The notes under the pieces were generated by a model that saw only the letters and a program-made list of their open reading frames with translations, did no database searches and had not been told where the DNA came from. From the NCBI GenBank assembly GCA_000708835.1, contig DF237099.1, positions 1-64,000 of the forward strand: 64,000 nucleotides of DNA, in the 5' to 3' direction. The stretch is from Klebsormidium nitens (lineage: Eukaryota; Streptophyta; Klebsormidiophyceae; Klebsormidiales; Klebsormidiaceae). Below, piece by piece: positions 34,262-50,863 of this stretch; the first letter of the stretch is position 1; every line of letters begins with the position of its first letter. Both the position numbers and the translations under genes were made by a program.

Positions 34262-37200
34262 GACTTATCGCACGACCGGACTCTGATGCATCGTCGAACC
34301 TGGTAAGGGTCTAGCGTTTATTCAACGGCTGAGCGTTGAATAAACATATATATTCACCGCTGGGGTCGCCAACGAAATTCGACGCCGAAACTTTCCTAAT
34401 ACTCAACGCCGAAATGGCTGAGCGCAAAAACCGGTCGTGGGATAAGTAGTACCGGGCCGCGCATCTGCATACCTCTGTTTATATATTTTCCAGAACAGGA
34501 TTCAGCATTTATTTCCGGTATTGGAAAAAGCGAAGTCCGACCTGAGTCCGACTGCTAATATCCTGAGTTTCAAATTTTCCGAGGGCAAATGAATATATGT
34601 TTATTTGGAATCATACCTTGATCGTACGGGTATTATTCCTGCTGACATCACGAAACGGGTGTTTTCAATTCGCTGCGAGAGAACATTCCTAGCTCTTCTT
34701 GCTGGAGACATTCGATTGTTCAACCTGTCAGGATTCGACGGACGCTAAGTAAGTGCCGTTGGTACTCGCAACCGGCTTTCCGTTCAGCCTTTCCGGTATC
34801 GACTATCATTCTGCGCTTTGCGGAGGAGCTCGCCGCTCTCCATTCCCTAGCTTTGCACTCTGGTTTGCGCCGCAAGTCGGTTAAACATGATTTACAGTCG
34901 AGCGCTGGAGCCTGGCTGCGTACCTGATGCGGTGTCTCAGGAGTTGACGGTGCCGTACCTGTACCGTTATCGACGACCGAGCGTGCCTCCTGGTGCCTCC
35001 CGACTCCCGAGTCCCTTCGCACATCGACGATTCTGAGGGGCGCGGCACGCAGACTCCGGAGGCAATGCGGAAGCTGGAATTGTACGGAGTTGACCCTTCA
35101 AGTCATCTTCAGAAAACATGAATTCATGAACATGAGCATTGTCAACTCTGGCTCGGATATGGCTTCGTGAAGTTTGGCTCCTCGGGAGTCGGGCTGGCCA
35201 GCGCATTGATTGGCAAACATGTTGCACATTAGTGATGACCAGCTTCTATATCATGTCAGCACTTCCTGATGGTTGTCATCAAAATCAAGTTTGATTCACC
35301 TGAACTGGTAAGTTTTGGACAACAGAAGTAGGCTCCTCCTGCAATGTGGAGCATTCTTGCATTGATCCCAACTTCGCTTTCATTCCAATCTCATTTTGTC
35401 AATCTGAGTCACTCCGATTTGTCATTTATGTCCTCTCGCCATGGCATGGGCTGCTCCTAAGCTCCTAGTGAACCAACAGCAACATGTCCGATGGATGAAA
35501 TTCTGGACGCATCCTTTCAAAATTTAAGTAAAACGGCCACGACCTTCAAACTTGATTGAGTCCACCGCTCTCAGCTTGTGGTGAGCCTCGAGCCAGTGAG
35601 AAAAGACGTCCTTCCGTGCCTAGCTTGTATCGGATGTCGGCTTTGCTGATTCGTCATTTAAGACCATGATATGCGAACCCTCCAAACATGGGCAAACGGG
35701 TGGCAAAGATTGCAAAAGTACAGCCGTGTACAGGTGCACCTGGTTGAACACATGTTTGAGTATCTTGTCAGAACGTAGCTGCTGAGTGATCGATCAAGGG
35801 AAGTTCGACCATGCACGGTACAGTTTTGATCACTTTACCAAAATGGAAGCTTCTATTCTGTGAGTTATGTATGTAGGACAGTAATTAGTAAGCTCTGGTA
35901 ACTAGAGGAACGAGCCTGAAGCGCGAGCACTACAGTAAGTATTAACCTAGGGCCATCATCAGTACATGAATTTTGTCGAATAGATGCAAACGGATCTTCG
36001 TGACTATAACTATCTAACGTTACGGCCTCATCTAGCTTTACATCCTACCTTAAGCATTTTGACTTTGAACACGCGCCGGTCTTTATAAAGAGCCGAAGCG
36101 CAACACGCTCTATCTGAAAGAACTCAACACAAAGTGTCCACTACTCCCACGTCGTTTGGCTGTGCATCGGTCTCCCTTCCGGTGTCCTCGATCCTGTCCT
36201 GGCAGTTCTCAGCAAACGTCACGCGCTTCGGACGAATCTTCGAGTCTGTCGAAGAAGACGAGGGCCGAGGCCACGAGCCCCCTACACATTTCGACGGCAG
36301 AGCATTATTAAACACAAGACATAACGCGCCGTACACGTCGAAAGCATTTTCACGAGTTTCAGACCTGGAGACCATGGCAGCGTCGAAAGCTTGCGCTCGA
36401 TTGCACAAGCTGAGTGCCCTCTGCTCAGGACTGTAATTCAGGCTCGTTCTGAGCAAGTCAAAGATCGTCGGCTTAGGCTTGAAACTTCAAAGTGCCCATC
36501 AAAAGGCCCTCTCTTTATCGGCCCTTCTCTCCGATTAGCTGGTATGATGGCCATGCTCCATTTGCTGTAAGGCCCAAGAAGGGAGGGCTAGCAGTAGTCA
36601 AAAAATTCCCTCAAAAAGAGTGTGCCACTCGGGTTCCTGGCTGCGAATTGAACATTAGCAGCAAAGCTACTTCGTTTCATTTTCGTGGCACGCACACAAT
36701 GAAGGTTGTTGCGTGGTTTCAAACTTTCGCAACCACCCCGCTTTACCGGGCTCGTCCTGATGCAAAATATTCAGCACGAGCTCACCAGCGGTCGGTTCCC
36801 ATTCCCCGGGCTGAATGTCGCCCATGTACTGGCTCATGCTTGAGTTGCTTCGTTGCTCGTCCCCGTCCGGAAAGCTTCCGCTGACATCGCTAGTCTCACG
36901 GACAAATCCTGCAGATTTGGAAAGTCGAGATCAACTCGGCACGAGATTTCCACAGAGTCTTCTTTGCATCTGAGGAGGCTCTCAGATGAAGCGGTTCATT
37001 GCGGTCACGGATGATTCTCAAGGAAGCGGTCCTCTTTTCTGACGACTGCTCGTTGATGCCGTCCCGTCACAAACGTCGTCAAGCGTCTCTCTTAAGAAGG
37101 GTGCGGAAACAATCTGCTTTTAAAATCCCGCTTTTGCCGGTTTGCAAATTCAATCCGGGTGTTGGTAAGAGGATACTCGCGTCCTTTCTTCGACAGCCTC

Positions 37201-37431
37201 AAAGTGGTTGTCTGCCGGCTTGGACGAACTGTCATCTGTAAGAACGGAAGGACGGAGAACATGGACTCCAAGGCGATTGTAGAGACCACTCCTAACTGTA
37301 ACCCTCTCGGATCGACGGTCTGGATTGACGAATCCGCAAATCTTGACCGTCGATCGAAGAATTATAGTGAAAGGGGGTACCCAGGGAGTCCGCCATCCGT
37401 TCTGTCAGGTTCCTGGGACGGACTTTAGGGT
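34262..37431. other. Region without a recognisable gene
   Basis: More than 3 kb with no exon chain that I can support. The best open frame is at 36124-36456 on the minus strand, containing a KRVTFA word. It has no family signature and was not called. The interval ends at the 3' end of the unknown gene at 37432. Confidence 0.45.
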
Positions 37432-40400
37432 TCACGTTCTGCGGCTCTCCTTACCCTCAGCGGCGGCCTTTCTCCGCTCCTTTTCCCGCTGGCTCTTTGC
37501 CAGCTGGCGCCGCGCGAAAGCCGCGGCCGCGGCGCGCTCCCTCACCAGCTTGAGCGCCATCCAGTCCCGCCGGACGCCCGAGCGCGGCAGGCGGGCCGCG
37601 ACGGCCGCGCTACACAATGGAGTTTTGGCAGGGGTTTAGCAGGGGCTTAGGATCCGGAACACTGCGTTATTATTGTTTTTCATGCAAAGACTTGCAAGGA
37701 GCTTGAGCACTTCTCATTCAGGAGTGATTTAAACGCAGCCAACAGTGGCGAATTGGCGTTCGGATCACGTTGTACGGGCGGAGCTTTCGTGCGCCAAAGC
37801 AGGAAGCACTCGCGCCTTTCTGTAGCTTCCGTGTTAGTGATGAAGGGAAACAGTGACAGAAATGGATGAAAAGAGGGAAGAAGGGCCTGAGTACTTGATT
37901 GAAAGGGGGACGACGAGAAGTTAAAAGGTCCCGTGAGCGACAAAAGCGAAGCGGCAGAACATGCAATATGGAGTGCAGCTTAAGGAGAGAGAGTGTACCA
38001 ATTCGCGGGTGGGAGAAGATATACTAATGGAAGGAAGCGAAAGGCTCACCCTTTCCGGCGTGCCGCAAAGAAGGACGGCGTGACGGGGTCCTCCTCCATC
38101 TCGTCGGCGATCTTGGCGGCCCGGCGTTCCGTCTCGAGGTCAAACGCCTGGTCGCGAGACAGAAAGAACCACTTAAATAAGAGGCGCGTAAAGAGGTATT
38201 TACTTCAATCAGAAATTTTTGGTTGAAAAGAGGGGTTGGGGGCGAGAAGAGAACAGCGTTAACGCAGCGAGGAATTCCGTAGTACAGCTTTAGAAAGCGT
38301 GGATTTGACGCGATGTACGTAACGATCAAGGCCCTCTGTGCTACTTATGCAGTACAGTGACGTGGCATGGTGAATCTATGCAACTCTCTTGAGATACTAG
38401 CAAAAGGTTTTCGGAGACCACGCGACCAAAAAGGAAGTCGGCTAAGCCTACTTTGAGTGCTCCGATCATCAAAGGAAGGTTGGAATTGTGCCAACCGCGT
38501 TGCGGGGAATTCTCAACTAAGCTCAACGAGATGCGGACGAACGCCCACGCTTTTCCATACACCAGATCTTACCTCTGTTCACACGTCCTATTCTAGAAGA
38601 GAAGTTCCCACCCAAGCAGTCGCAAGGGACCTGTTCATGGCGTTGAACTCCTTTTCCTTCTGGAGTTGACCAACCCGGACTTCTTCCTCCCATTCTTTTT
38701 GCGTTTCTATCCTCTACCTTCAAGCCTATCTTCTTTTCCATCTTCTGTCGATCCTGAATCGAACTTTCCGACTAGATCGACTTTCTGGAAACACGAGCTC
38801 GCCGGAAGTACAACAAACGCCTTAAGCCTACCTGAGCCACGGTCTTCTCCTTCCGAAACACTCCTCCTTCGGCCTTCTCGTCCGTGTCAAAATCCACCCC
38901 CTCGAACTCTTCCAGGGGGGCTCCCTCCGTGCTTTTTATGACCCCTCTCAGCGCAGCCGCAGTCAGATAGCTGATCTTCTTCGGCGACCGCAGGGGCCGC
39001 TTCGCGATGCCGCGGCTCCGCAACGCGCGGCCGGAAGGCGAAGACGCCTTCGGAAGGTACTCTCGCTCGAGGAGCTGCGGAGGTGACATCAGCGGGCGTG
39101 AGAAAGCTGAAGATGACGTCGCTCAAACAAGCATCACTCATTCGAACGCACTCAATTCATTCGGGCGCACTCGAGACTATTGCCGACGACATTCCTTGAG
39201 GGGTATACTCGAGACTATTGCCGACGACATTCTGGAGGGGTATAACAATCCCTCCTTTAGGTGGGAGCTCGCCAATCTCGACCGAAAGCTAATCACTCAC
39301 CGACTTATTCCGGCGTATCTTGACTTGCAACCCGACCAACGGCCGCGCCTCCCAGCTTCCCGCATCAATTTGCACCGTGCTCTTCCACGCCCGCTCGAGG
39401 CCGGATTCCGTCCGTTCCGGCGGAACGAGCCCCAAGCTCCGCTGCTTCCGCAACAGCCACGCCGGCGGCGAGCTCGGCTCGTCGCTTTGAGTGTTCGCCA
39501 CTTCCAGGGACTCCTCCGACACCAGAACCACGCCGTTACCGGAACCATTTCCGGCCCGGAATCCGTTTCCGTCCCGGTTCCGCGCGACGATCCCTTGGTA
39601 CGCGGCGTCGAGGCTCCGCGGCCGCTCCGTCTCGCTGTCGCTGTCGCCCTCCGTCACGCTCCCGTCACACGAGGCGCGCGCGGCCGCGGGCGCGCTGGGG
39701 TGAATCGGCCTCGCGTCGTCCCCCGGGGTTTGGGGGTTTAGCACCTCCGGCATGTATTCGTCGTCACTACTACTGCGATCCGTGGCCTCGGCCGCCGGCG
39801 CCTGGGCCGGGTTTCCGTTGTCGCTGAGCCGCAGTTTCTTCACGAGGAAGCTCGGGAGCGAGTCGATGCGGGTCAGCGTGTTGCTCATGTCTGCAAAAGC
39901 AAGATTAGATTGTTGAAGAAACATCCATCGCGCATGCCTGATCGGGTTTAGCTCAAAAGTAGATGCTTCCTGATCCCGATGCGGATATTTCAATGTCTTG
40001 TCAGAAAAGAAGAAAACATGACACCGAGATCGTAGAGCTGAAACCCAGGGGTTCGCCAGCTCGAGTCGTCAGACTTCAGACTGCGAATTCGTTCCGCCGA
40101 AAGCAGCCACCGTGCGCCGGTTAGCGGACAGTGTCAGAGCAGGTTCGCAGGGAAGCGTTCAGCAAGACCAACGATTATTTCGGGGGTTGCTTACACTTGG
40201 CGTTTAGCTTCTCGAACTCGCTCAGCGGCCGCCCGTCCAACGCGAGCTCGTTCCGCTCCGGAGCAACGGCGCTGTCTGCACGGAACCGGAAAAGTGCAAT
40301 CAGGTTCCTAGCCGGAGAGCCCTGCTGCCAGAACCGTCATTGAAGATCTAGCAGGCTGTTCGGATGGCAACAAAAGGAGGCGCGCCGATCTCAACGCAAG

Positions 40401-43400
40401 CTGCCGCCTCTAAATTTCAAGCGTGGGGTTGCCGGTGAGAAGCCGGTTGCAATTCGGTTTTGATTTTGAAGAAAACGACGATGGGATGGGCAGACTGCTG
40501 CAGAAGTGCATTCTAGGGTCGATAAAACCAAGAATTTTAGGCGTCGAAGCGCCAACCGCTTCGCACCTGCTAGGAGGCGTTCGATCTTGTCCAGTGTGGC
40601 GATGAGGTGCTCCGCCCCCTCCCGACATTCCGTGGTGTCAATTGCCAGCTTCACGCCGTGCACTGCACAATATAAAGAATGTGGTCAGCATAGAAGACAA
40701 GGGCTGACACAACATCGTGAACAGGCAGGAACTGCCATCGACCGGGTTGCAGAACGGGGAAAAATCAGAGTGACTGAACGGATTGCTTCAAGTCGTGCAC
40801 TGAAGTTAGGAAGTTGAATCTAGAAGCGCCCCACCCTTTTTCCGATAGGGCGGAAACACGTGTCCTCCACCCAGCTGATCCATCCCGCGTCAGGCACGCA
40901 GCAGCACAGCTTTCACCTCAGCCGAGGATATGCAAAGTGGCCTGTAACCCCGAGCCGGCTTCAGGGGGACGCGTTACCTGAGTAGCAGATGGAGGGGGCG
41001 ACCGCGGACTCTGGCTGACACACCGGGAGCACTAGCCGGTAGAGTGTAAAACTTCTTCACAATGTCATGTAACGCTGAGCCTGCTTCAGGAACACGCGTT
41101 ACCTGAGTAGCAGATGGAGCGCGCGACCGCGGCCTCCGGCTGGCACACCGGGAGCATTTGCTCCATAAAGTCGAGAACCCACTCCATCACCAGCAGGCCG
41201 TCCTCCAGGCCCGCGCTCGCGCGCGCGTGGCCCTGACCTGCGCGCGCAAGGGGAGAAACCGGTGTGAATGCGCCCCGACTGGTTTATGTAGAAAATAGTG
41301 GCAGTGCAAAAGGAATGCTTGGCGCGAAAGAAGTGCCCTTTCGGCCCTCTACTGAGACGGTAAGGCGTGCCTCCAAACCTTCCTTCTCTACGTCCGGGTT
41401 AGGGTCCAACATTTTCAAATGGGGTTTGCCTGATCCGTATGACTCGAGTCGTGAAGAATTGTCCAACTCAGATTTGGCATACTAAACGAGTGAAGCGCAT
41501 GCGACAGGTGGGAAAAGGCGTGAATTTGGGACAGCTCACTCAGGCGATTGCTCAAGAGAATGTAGAGCTGGCCCCGCTCCTTTGCCCCCGCCACTCGAGC
41601 CTGAAAAGCACCAAAACCTTCGGTAAACAGTCTATCGGAAGAAGCAATCGTCTGAGCACCTCATCTTTATATAAACTCCAACGGACGTTTCACATGACGT
41701 GGTCAGTAACAGGGAGAGAAAAGAAGGTGGATGACGTCAGCAGCTGGCGTGAGTTGTCCGACGCACCCTCTGAACGAGAGTCGAGCAGACCACCCGCGAA
41801 AAGCCAACGAGAGCAAAAGTAATTCAAGGAGCCAAGCGAAAGCATCAGAGGCCTTATGGGGGTAACCCCTTGCTCGATCGGGAAGCGGTTCCGGCTGCTA
41901 ACCTGCAGCTGCGCAACCTCTAGCGGGTCTGGCGCCCGGAACGGGAAGGTGTCCACCCGCCGCAGCGACTGCTCCGCGGCGGCGGCCAGAGGGACGACGT
42001 TCTGAGCGCTCTTCTTCTTTTGCTCGAGCCGCCCCGCGCGGACGTCCGCGTACCTGCGAAAAGGCAAAAGGCGCTTCTGAAAAGTGGATGACCTAGCGCA
42101 TTCTTCGTAGGGGTCATCCCCCTGGATCACTTTAATCGAGGAATTCCACCTAGACTTCAATCGTCGATCGATCCTGACATATCAGCTCAACCGGTCCGCC
42201 AGATTTGTTCAACATAACCCTCAATCAACTTAGCTTAAGACGGAAGTAGAACGCGCCGCTGGGATTGCAGCGGGAAATCTCTCAGTTTGATTAAGCAACA
42301 ATCTGACAAGATCTGCATCCAACGGCCAGTTCGAAGGCAGGAACCAATGCCGATATGATATAAGCTATTGAGACATCACTTCGGATCAGTAATCCATCCA
42401 AAGGGTCGAGTGCGTCCAGCACAAAACCGTCTGAGTCCAAAATACCGTTTCTAAGAACATACCGGTCGAGTTGCAGAACCGACACCACGCCAATCTTCGC
42501 CTGAGCCTCCACAAAGACGTCGAGGTCCCCGTTAGCTTGCTGACAGGACAGAAAGAAAAGCATGATTAACGCCGCGTCTGAAGATGCTTTCTCACTCTGC
42601 CTAGTCGCTTTCTCGATGTTTTGCTTGAGTTTTGAACTGAGACGTTGAGACGCGTCCGTTTCTTTTTGTTGTCCTCGCGTCCCATTCTCGGGTCATCCTC
42701 GGAAAGATTCTTCGCAAGCGAGACTACCTGTATCGGCCTCAAGATCATGCGGGCTTCGGAAAGTAGAACGACGGCGGACCGTTTCGAGCAAGGTCTTCGT
42801 TCTGGATGTTGGACCTAACTTTGTCACTACAGCCTTCCGACTCGCATGGAATTCTTCCCCTCGAGCAAGCTTCAGGGGCCTCGTGCTCCGTCTTCTTTAG
42901 ATCTTCGAGCTCATCCTTACATCTATCTGCCTTACCTTGTTACGAAACAACGGCTGGTGTATTCCCAACACGTCTCACGCGAATTTCTTCCTACTCGTCA
43001 TGTACGAAACGCTTCACAGTCGTTCGTTCGCACTTCATTCAACCAGGTAAAATGTACACACAGAACTCCACTTACAAAGCCCCTGACGGGTTCAATCAGA
43101 TACACCGAGTTGCAACCGTCGCTTTGCCAACAGGCGTTTTGCACTACCTGCTCGGCAGATTCTCACAGTGGACAACACCTCCGTGAGAAAGATTTCAGTG
43201 GCGCCTCACCCCTTCTCGTCCGGTGATCCGCCCCATGAATCGTTCTCGGACGTCCGCAAAGGCGAGCTTCACCAACGCCGGCAACGGGCACATCTCCAGT
43301 ACCGTCCGGAGGGCGCCACGTGGCTCAGCGTCGAGCGCCTCTTGCCCCAGGCATTTGACGACGGCGAAAAGGCGGAGACGGTCGGCCTCCTGGTCGGGCT

Positions 43401-45542
43401 TCTGAAGAGGGTGACGCCAGCAGTGCGTCAGCATCGGCTGATGATACGATTGCCCCCGCGGCTAAGGATATGCCCTCAGTGACTTTGAAGTCGTGTAGAC
43501 ACTTGACTTCAAAGTCGAGAGACAGCTTGTCTAAAAGAATCGAGCTTGCAAGTTCGGCACCATGTGTGGCTTCGAGCCACACGGACATGTCGACGATCTG
43601 AATGGAAAAGCTTCGGAAAACGAAGGAGAGCAATTGCGCAACTTTTGGCGGATTCTTGCGAGGGTCCACAAGGATTCAAAGCAAGCCGTTTAGCACCAAC
43701 CAACGGTCCGTGCTGGTTCAGATCTTCGGGCGACAAAGAGCAACTCCCAACAACAGAACACTTGCGCAGAAATGCAGCTCACAATCTCAGCAATCTCAAC
43801 AAACTTCAGGAACGAAAGAGGAGTCGAGCAGAACAGCTTTCAGCAGATGAGCTGAAAGCTCACCTCCAGGGGGTACTCGGCCCAAGCCCCGTGCAACCAT
43901 CGCAAGCTCTCCACCGCAAAAGCGTCCAACTCTCCACTCTCCAAGGCAGTCCCGTTCGCAACCGACCACTTCAACGCTGCGCCCCTTGCGCTCTGAGAGC
44001 TGACGCCAACGTCACTGGTCACTGATGGACGGCACGTGTGGAACGCCTCGCTGGCGTCATCATCGCTCATGTCGTCATCCTCGTCGCTTGATTCGTGTGA
44101 GTGGGCTGGAGCCTGGCCATCGGTGCTTGCCTTGATCGTGCGCAGGACAATCTGCACAATTGGCGGGAAATGGGTGTCACGACTGAAGTTTCAGTGTTTT
44201 TCTGCTCGAAAACGACTCTCTTTTCTCTTCGCAAACAGGGGGGGTGTCTGTCTCGTTCTTTGGACTTTATCAAGATTGACAGTGTCTGTTCTTCCACCAG
44301 CCTTAGAGCAATGTTGTGGTTGCTCAGGGTAACCTTCGTAAACTGCTCTTGGCCAGAATGGTCCACGTATGGTCACCAAATCTGTCATTCCAAAGGCTGT
44401 TGTTCCAAACGTTCTCAACTATCCAATGAGCTTTTAAGAGCGAAATTCGAATAAGCTCATCAGGGCTATGGATCCGCTTTCAATGCAGGAAAGCTCGGGC
44501 TCAGCTCGTTAAGTGCAGCATGATGATACACCACTCTAAAAGGCCAAAATCATCCTGAAAGCTTCTCTCTTGAAGTTCACTGCTCAAGTCTAGCTGAGCT
44601 GAAGCTTGACTTCGATCTCCAAAGAATGGCTTTCTAAGTGTCTTTATGCACAATCTGCTCTCGTCCTACACCGGTTCGAAAGCTCACTCAGGTCGTGTTG
44701 AGCCAGGCATGGAGTTGTTGTGTGCACCATGGTCTTGCAGACTTTAAGACCTGTTGGAGTCAAGTAGAGCCAACTCACTTTTCTGTGGTTCCCCTCAGTC
44801 TTGAATAATGTAGAAGGCATTGCTCACCTCACACCAGACGGCATAAGTGAGAGCCCTGGCATTGCCCCCCCTCAGTAACCATTCTTGCACCACCGCAGCT
44901 GCGCTGGATGCCTGGAAGACAAGCATAAGGTCACATCAGCTCTTGTTGACTGTTGGGCAAAGGGTTAGCCTAACATGGCTTTGACCAACTGCAACATAAA
45001 AAGGGCATGTGTATGCGGACCTGCGGGCTGAATGGACGGTAAGAACAGAAGGCCAGAGCATGAAAAGTTGAAAAAGGCTGGTTCATCATACTTCAGATAG
45101 ATTCTGGAGATGGGGGCCCCGCCCAGTGGACAGTCTCAGCATCACCATCAATGTTGCTACCAATTTGGTCCCCCTCACTTACAGATCTGTCCTGACTTCA
45201 ATCTAGTATCCATACACAATGTATCTTTGCCGCCCCCACAAGGATGCTTCCCCCTTGCAAAGCCTCTCACCCCGTTTTTGAGTGCCCTGCAGTCGGTCCT
45301 GGCATGACATACTTGATTGTTCAGGCCTAATGCACGACAGTTTCATTTACTGCAGGCATTGAAACAAACCTCAACCTTACCTGAACCTTCCCAGTGTGAT
45401 CTTTCTGCAAGCCCTTGGCCAATCTGCCCCACAATGTGCCTACAATCTGCTCCTCAAGAGTTGCATCCCCCAGCCACAGTGGTCGACTGAGCCCCTCTTT
45501 GAGAAGCATCTCGCTTCTGGACTCGCTGTGGGGACTCTTCAT
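37432..45542 (-). CDS. Large multi-exon gene of unknown function (about 789 residues)
   Basis: Twelve exons can be chained in phase: 45542-45381, 44911-44828, 44151-43864, 43401-43210, 42539-42463, 42053-41903, 41232-41103, 40662-40567, 40275-40195, 39890-39301, 39074-38832, 38147-38050, with a thirteenth terminal exon 37609-37432 ending in TGA. I do not recognise the family. The N-terminal half is leucine- and alanine-rich with helical character (for example LWLGDATLEEQIVGTLWGRL and LEDGLLVMEWVLDFMEQMLP). An acidic patch (SSDEDDDMSDDDASE) interrupts it. The middle exon carries an acidic, Ser-rich linker, and the C-terminus is strongly basic and charged (RERAAAAAFARRQLAKSQRE), suggesting a long helix or nucleic-acid contact. 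Most introns are phase 0. The 5' start at ATG 45542 is uncertain because an acceptor-like site lies just upstream in the same frame. The gene is head to head with COQ5. Confidence 0.7.
39169..39244. repeat. Two-copy tandem repeat, 38-base period
   Basis: ACTCGAGACTATTGCCGACG starts at 39169 and again at 39207, each copy continuing to GAGGGGTATA. It lies in an intron of the unknown 37-45 kb gene. Confidence 0.9.
40943..41160 (-). repeat. Tandem duplication of an exon end with its donor (unknown gene)
   Basis: The 3' part of exon 41232-41103, its donor (CTCAG/GTAACGCG in gene sense) and following intron bases recur 125 bases downstream, at 40943-41031. The extra copy is preceded by a CTAG acceptor at 41032-41033. 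That defines a possible 54-base exon, 41031-40978, with phase 1 at both ends, encoding an 18-residue near-repeat of the true exon end. Confidence 0.85.
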
Positions 45543-46167
45543 CCTTGCTGCCTGGAATTCCGGCCAGGAAGTACCCTGCTGAAATTATCTTCTTCTATTT
45601 CTGTCTCCAGCATTGAATCTGATGGCATTCGAATTGCTGATTGACCCCCTGATTCCTTTTGGCAGGGCGTCAGATCAAAAACAGCATACCATTCCAAGCG
45701 GATTGACTGATCTTCACCATTCCAAATGCATCACCTGCTTCAAGAGAGGTCCTCATGACTTTCTGAGGAAGCCCCACGGATCCGCATTGCAATCTGCATG
45801 CAGAGCAATGTCAGCATTGCGTCGGAAACGAGTGCATTCCTTTCATGCTGAGCGAAGCAAACCCTAATTTTCCCCAGAGCTCGTCAGCGCCATCAAAGGC
45901 CCGGTGCGTACCGTTTTGCACCCGGAATGTACCCCGGTACCGGTCCGACCATAGAGCTGCCAAACCCTAAAACCCTAAACCTTGGGCTATGTAGCTTTGG
46001 CAAAAAGTTTGTGAGCTTGGGCAAAAACTTTTCTTTCCACTTCGTATGCTGTTGTGGAACTTCTTGTGAATCAGATGGCGTAAAGCGCTAGCATCCTTTA
46101 AGGAGACCTCTTGTGGCAAGAAATTTGCTTTGAGAACCTGTGATTTTTTGTCTTTTGTCAAGCTAAG
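45543..46167. promoter_or_regulatory. Candidate bidirectional promoter between the unknown gene and COQ5
   Basis: The 625 bases separate two divergent start codons. It contains a telo-box cluster at 45963-45982 and short GGTACC-like patches near 45910-45945. Shared control is inferred from spacing only. Confidence 0.5.
45963..45982 (+). promoter_or_regulatory. Telo-box (interstitial telomere-like motif)
   Basis: Tandem AACCCTAA-type words (AACCCTAAAACCCTAAACC) match the plant telomere unit and the telo-box found in promoters of plant housekeeping genes. It lies about 190 bases upstream of the COQ5 ATG. Two units are too few for a true telomere tract. Confidence 0.7.
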
Positions 46168-49426
<3,259 letters not shown>

Positions 49427-50863
49427 CCTCAGATGCTTGGTCCTCGGACGGAGGAACGTACCTCACTCAACACGCTCGTTGGACTCAATCGAGATAATGT
49501 CATTCTGTGTGACTGAACCTGCTCATTGGAGGTACTCATGATGGTACGTACGTCAACATGATCATGCTTGGACATTATCATGCTTGCAGAAGCACCTTTT
49601 CAAAGAATGGATTCTCATGCCGCAAATCTTTGGAAGGTTTAATCAGTTACATGCACGAGTCATTGTACGTATGGACCGACTTGCTCCTGTGGGGAGCTAG
49701 CAATCGCGGGTCCAGAGTATGAGTCGATCTAGCTGGCGGCCATGGTTCACCATGACGGGTCGCATGCTTAATATTGCACTAGCTGTATTGTAGCTATCTC
49801 AGACGCTTTGATCATCCGATCGATTCAGTTGACTTGGAGTTCCATATGATGGTCACTATATCGCCTGATCGAGAGCGTACGCGTGGCGAAATCATTCAAT
49901 CTAGCACATTGACATGCACAACGGTAGCCTTCATGAACGATATGCTCGAAGGGCCGATGCTTCACGAACCGGCCACTCAAAGAACGACTCGGTAAGTAGT
50001 TCTTCAATGAGAAGCAATGACCAACCATGCGGCCAGTTGAAATACCGGAATACTGAGTACCAGCTCACGCTCTCGTAGAATGTAGCGACAGGACTATTCG
50101 ACAAATCTTTCCCTGGCTGGCCTTGCAAGAAGCGGTTCCCTGACTCTCTCTTGCAGCTAGTGACACCATAGGTGAAGCAGCTGGCTCTGCATATACAGAG
50201 ACATCTTAGCATGACGAGCTCAGGAAAGCCGAAAGTGCTCTCCTCATAAGGTTTAAGGCTAAACGCTTGAAGAGAACGGCACGTACTTTCGGATCGCACG
50301 AAGCACAAGAAAAGTCATCAGTGGCTCAAGATCAATCGAGCAGTGCATTCCGCCAGAGCAAAACAAAAGCGGGCATTCCCCGGGCATTCATTGCTGATTC
50401 CGCTGCTCGCAGGGAATGCTTGCGGCGCGCAGCCCAATGACATTGAGGAAGGCTCGGAACTTACCACAGCCTTTAACAAGCTCACAAAGCACCCGAAGAA
50501 GCGCCCAGGGCGTGGCTCGTCTGCAAGCATGAGCAAGTGGCGTTACTGTTTTCTTTACCGCATATCTTCGCGGGATCCACATCGTTTAAAAGTAAACATT
50601 CCAAGAAGATACAGAGCTTTTGAGACCATAAGGATACACGACTTTTGAGGACCTTTGGAATATTGTGAGCGTTACGTCTCCTTAGGATAGCGGAATCAGG
50701 AAGCCATGCTAGAAGGACTTGTTTGCGCGAGAATTGTAGGGAATCAGTGAGCGGGACCGCGCGTGTCGTTTCCGTTGCCAAAAGAAAACGAGCCGTTCAG
50801 GCTAGTCAAGGTAAGGGGGGTGGCCAGCCTCATAACATAATCGGCGCCGTCAGGTCTATCCAG
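49427..50863. other. Region without a recognisable gene
   Basis: Non-coding stretch between the 3' ends of COQ5 and the small unknown gene, which are convergent. Short scattered words such as ATCATGCTTG are repeated near 49560-49590. Several open frames (for example 50482-50781, minus) lack any family signature. Confidence 0.5.

Noticed and set aside
36124-36456. Minus-strand open frame with a KRVTFA word resembling a PP1-docking motif
   Set aside because: It has no family signature, no supporting splice chain and a start that depends on the choice among several ATGs. A four-to-six residue motif is too short to support a gene.
45963-45982. Interstitial telomere as a chromosome fusion scar
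   Set aside because: Only about two and a half units, placed in a promoter; a telo-box explains it better.
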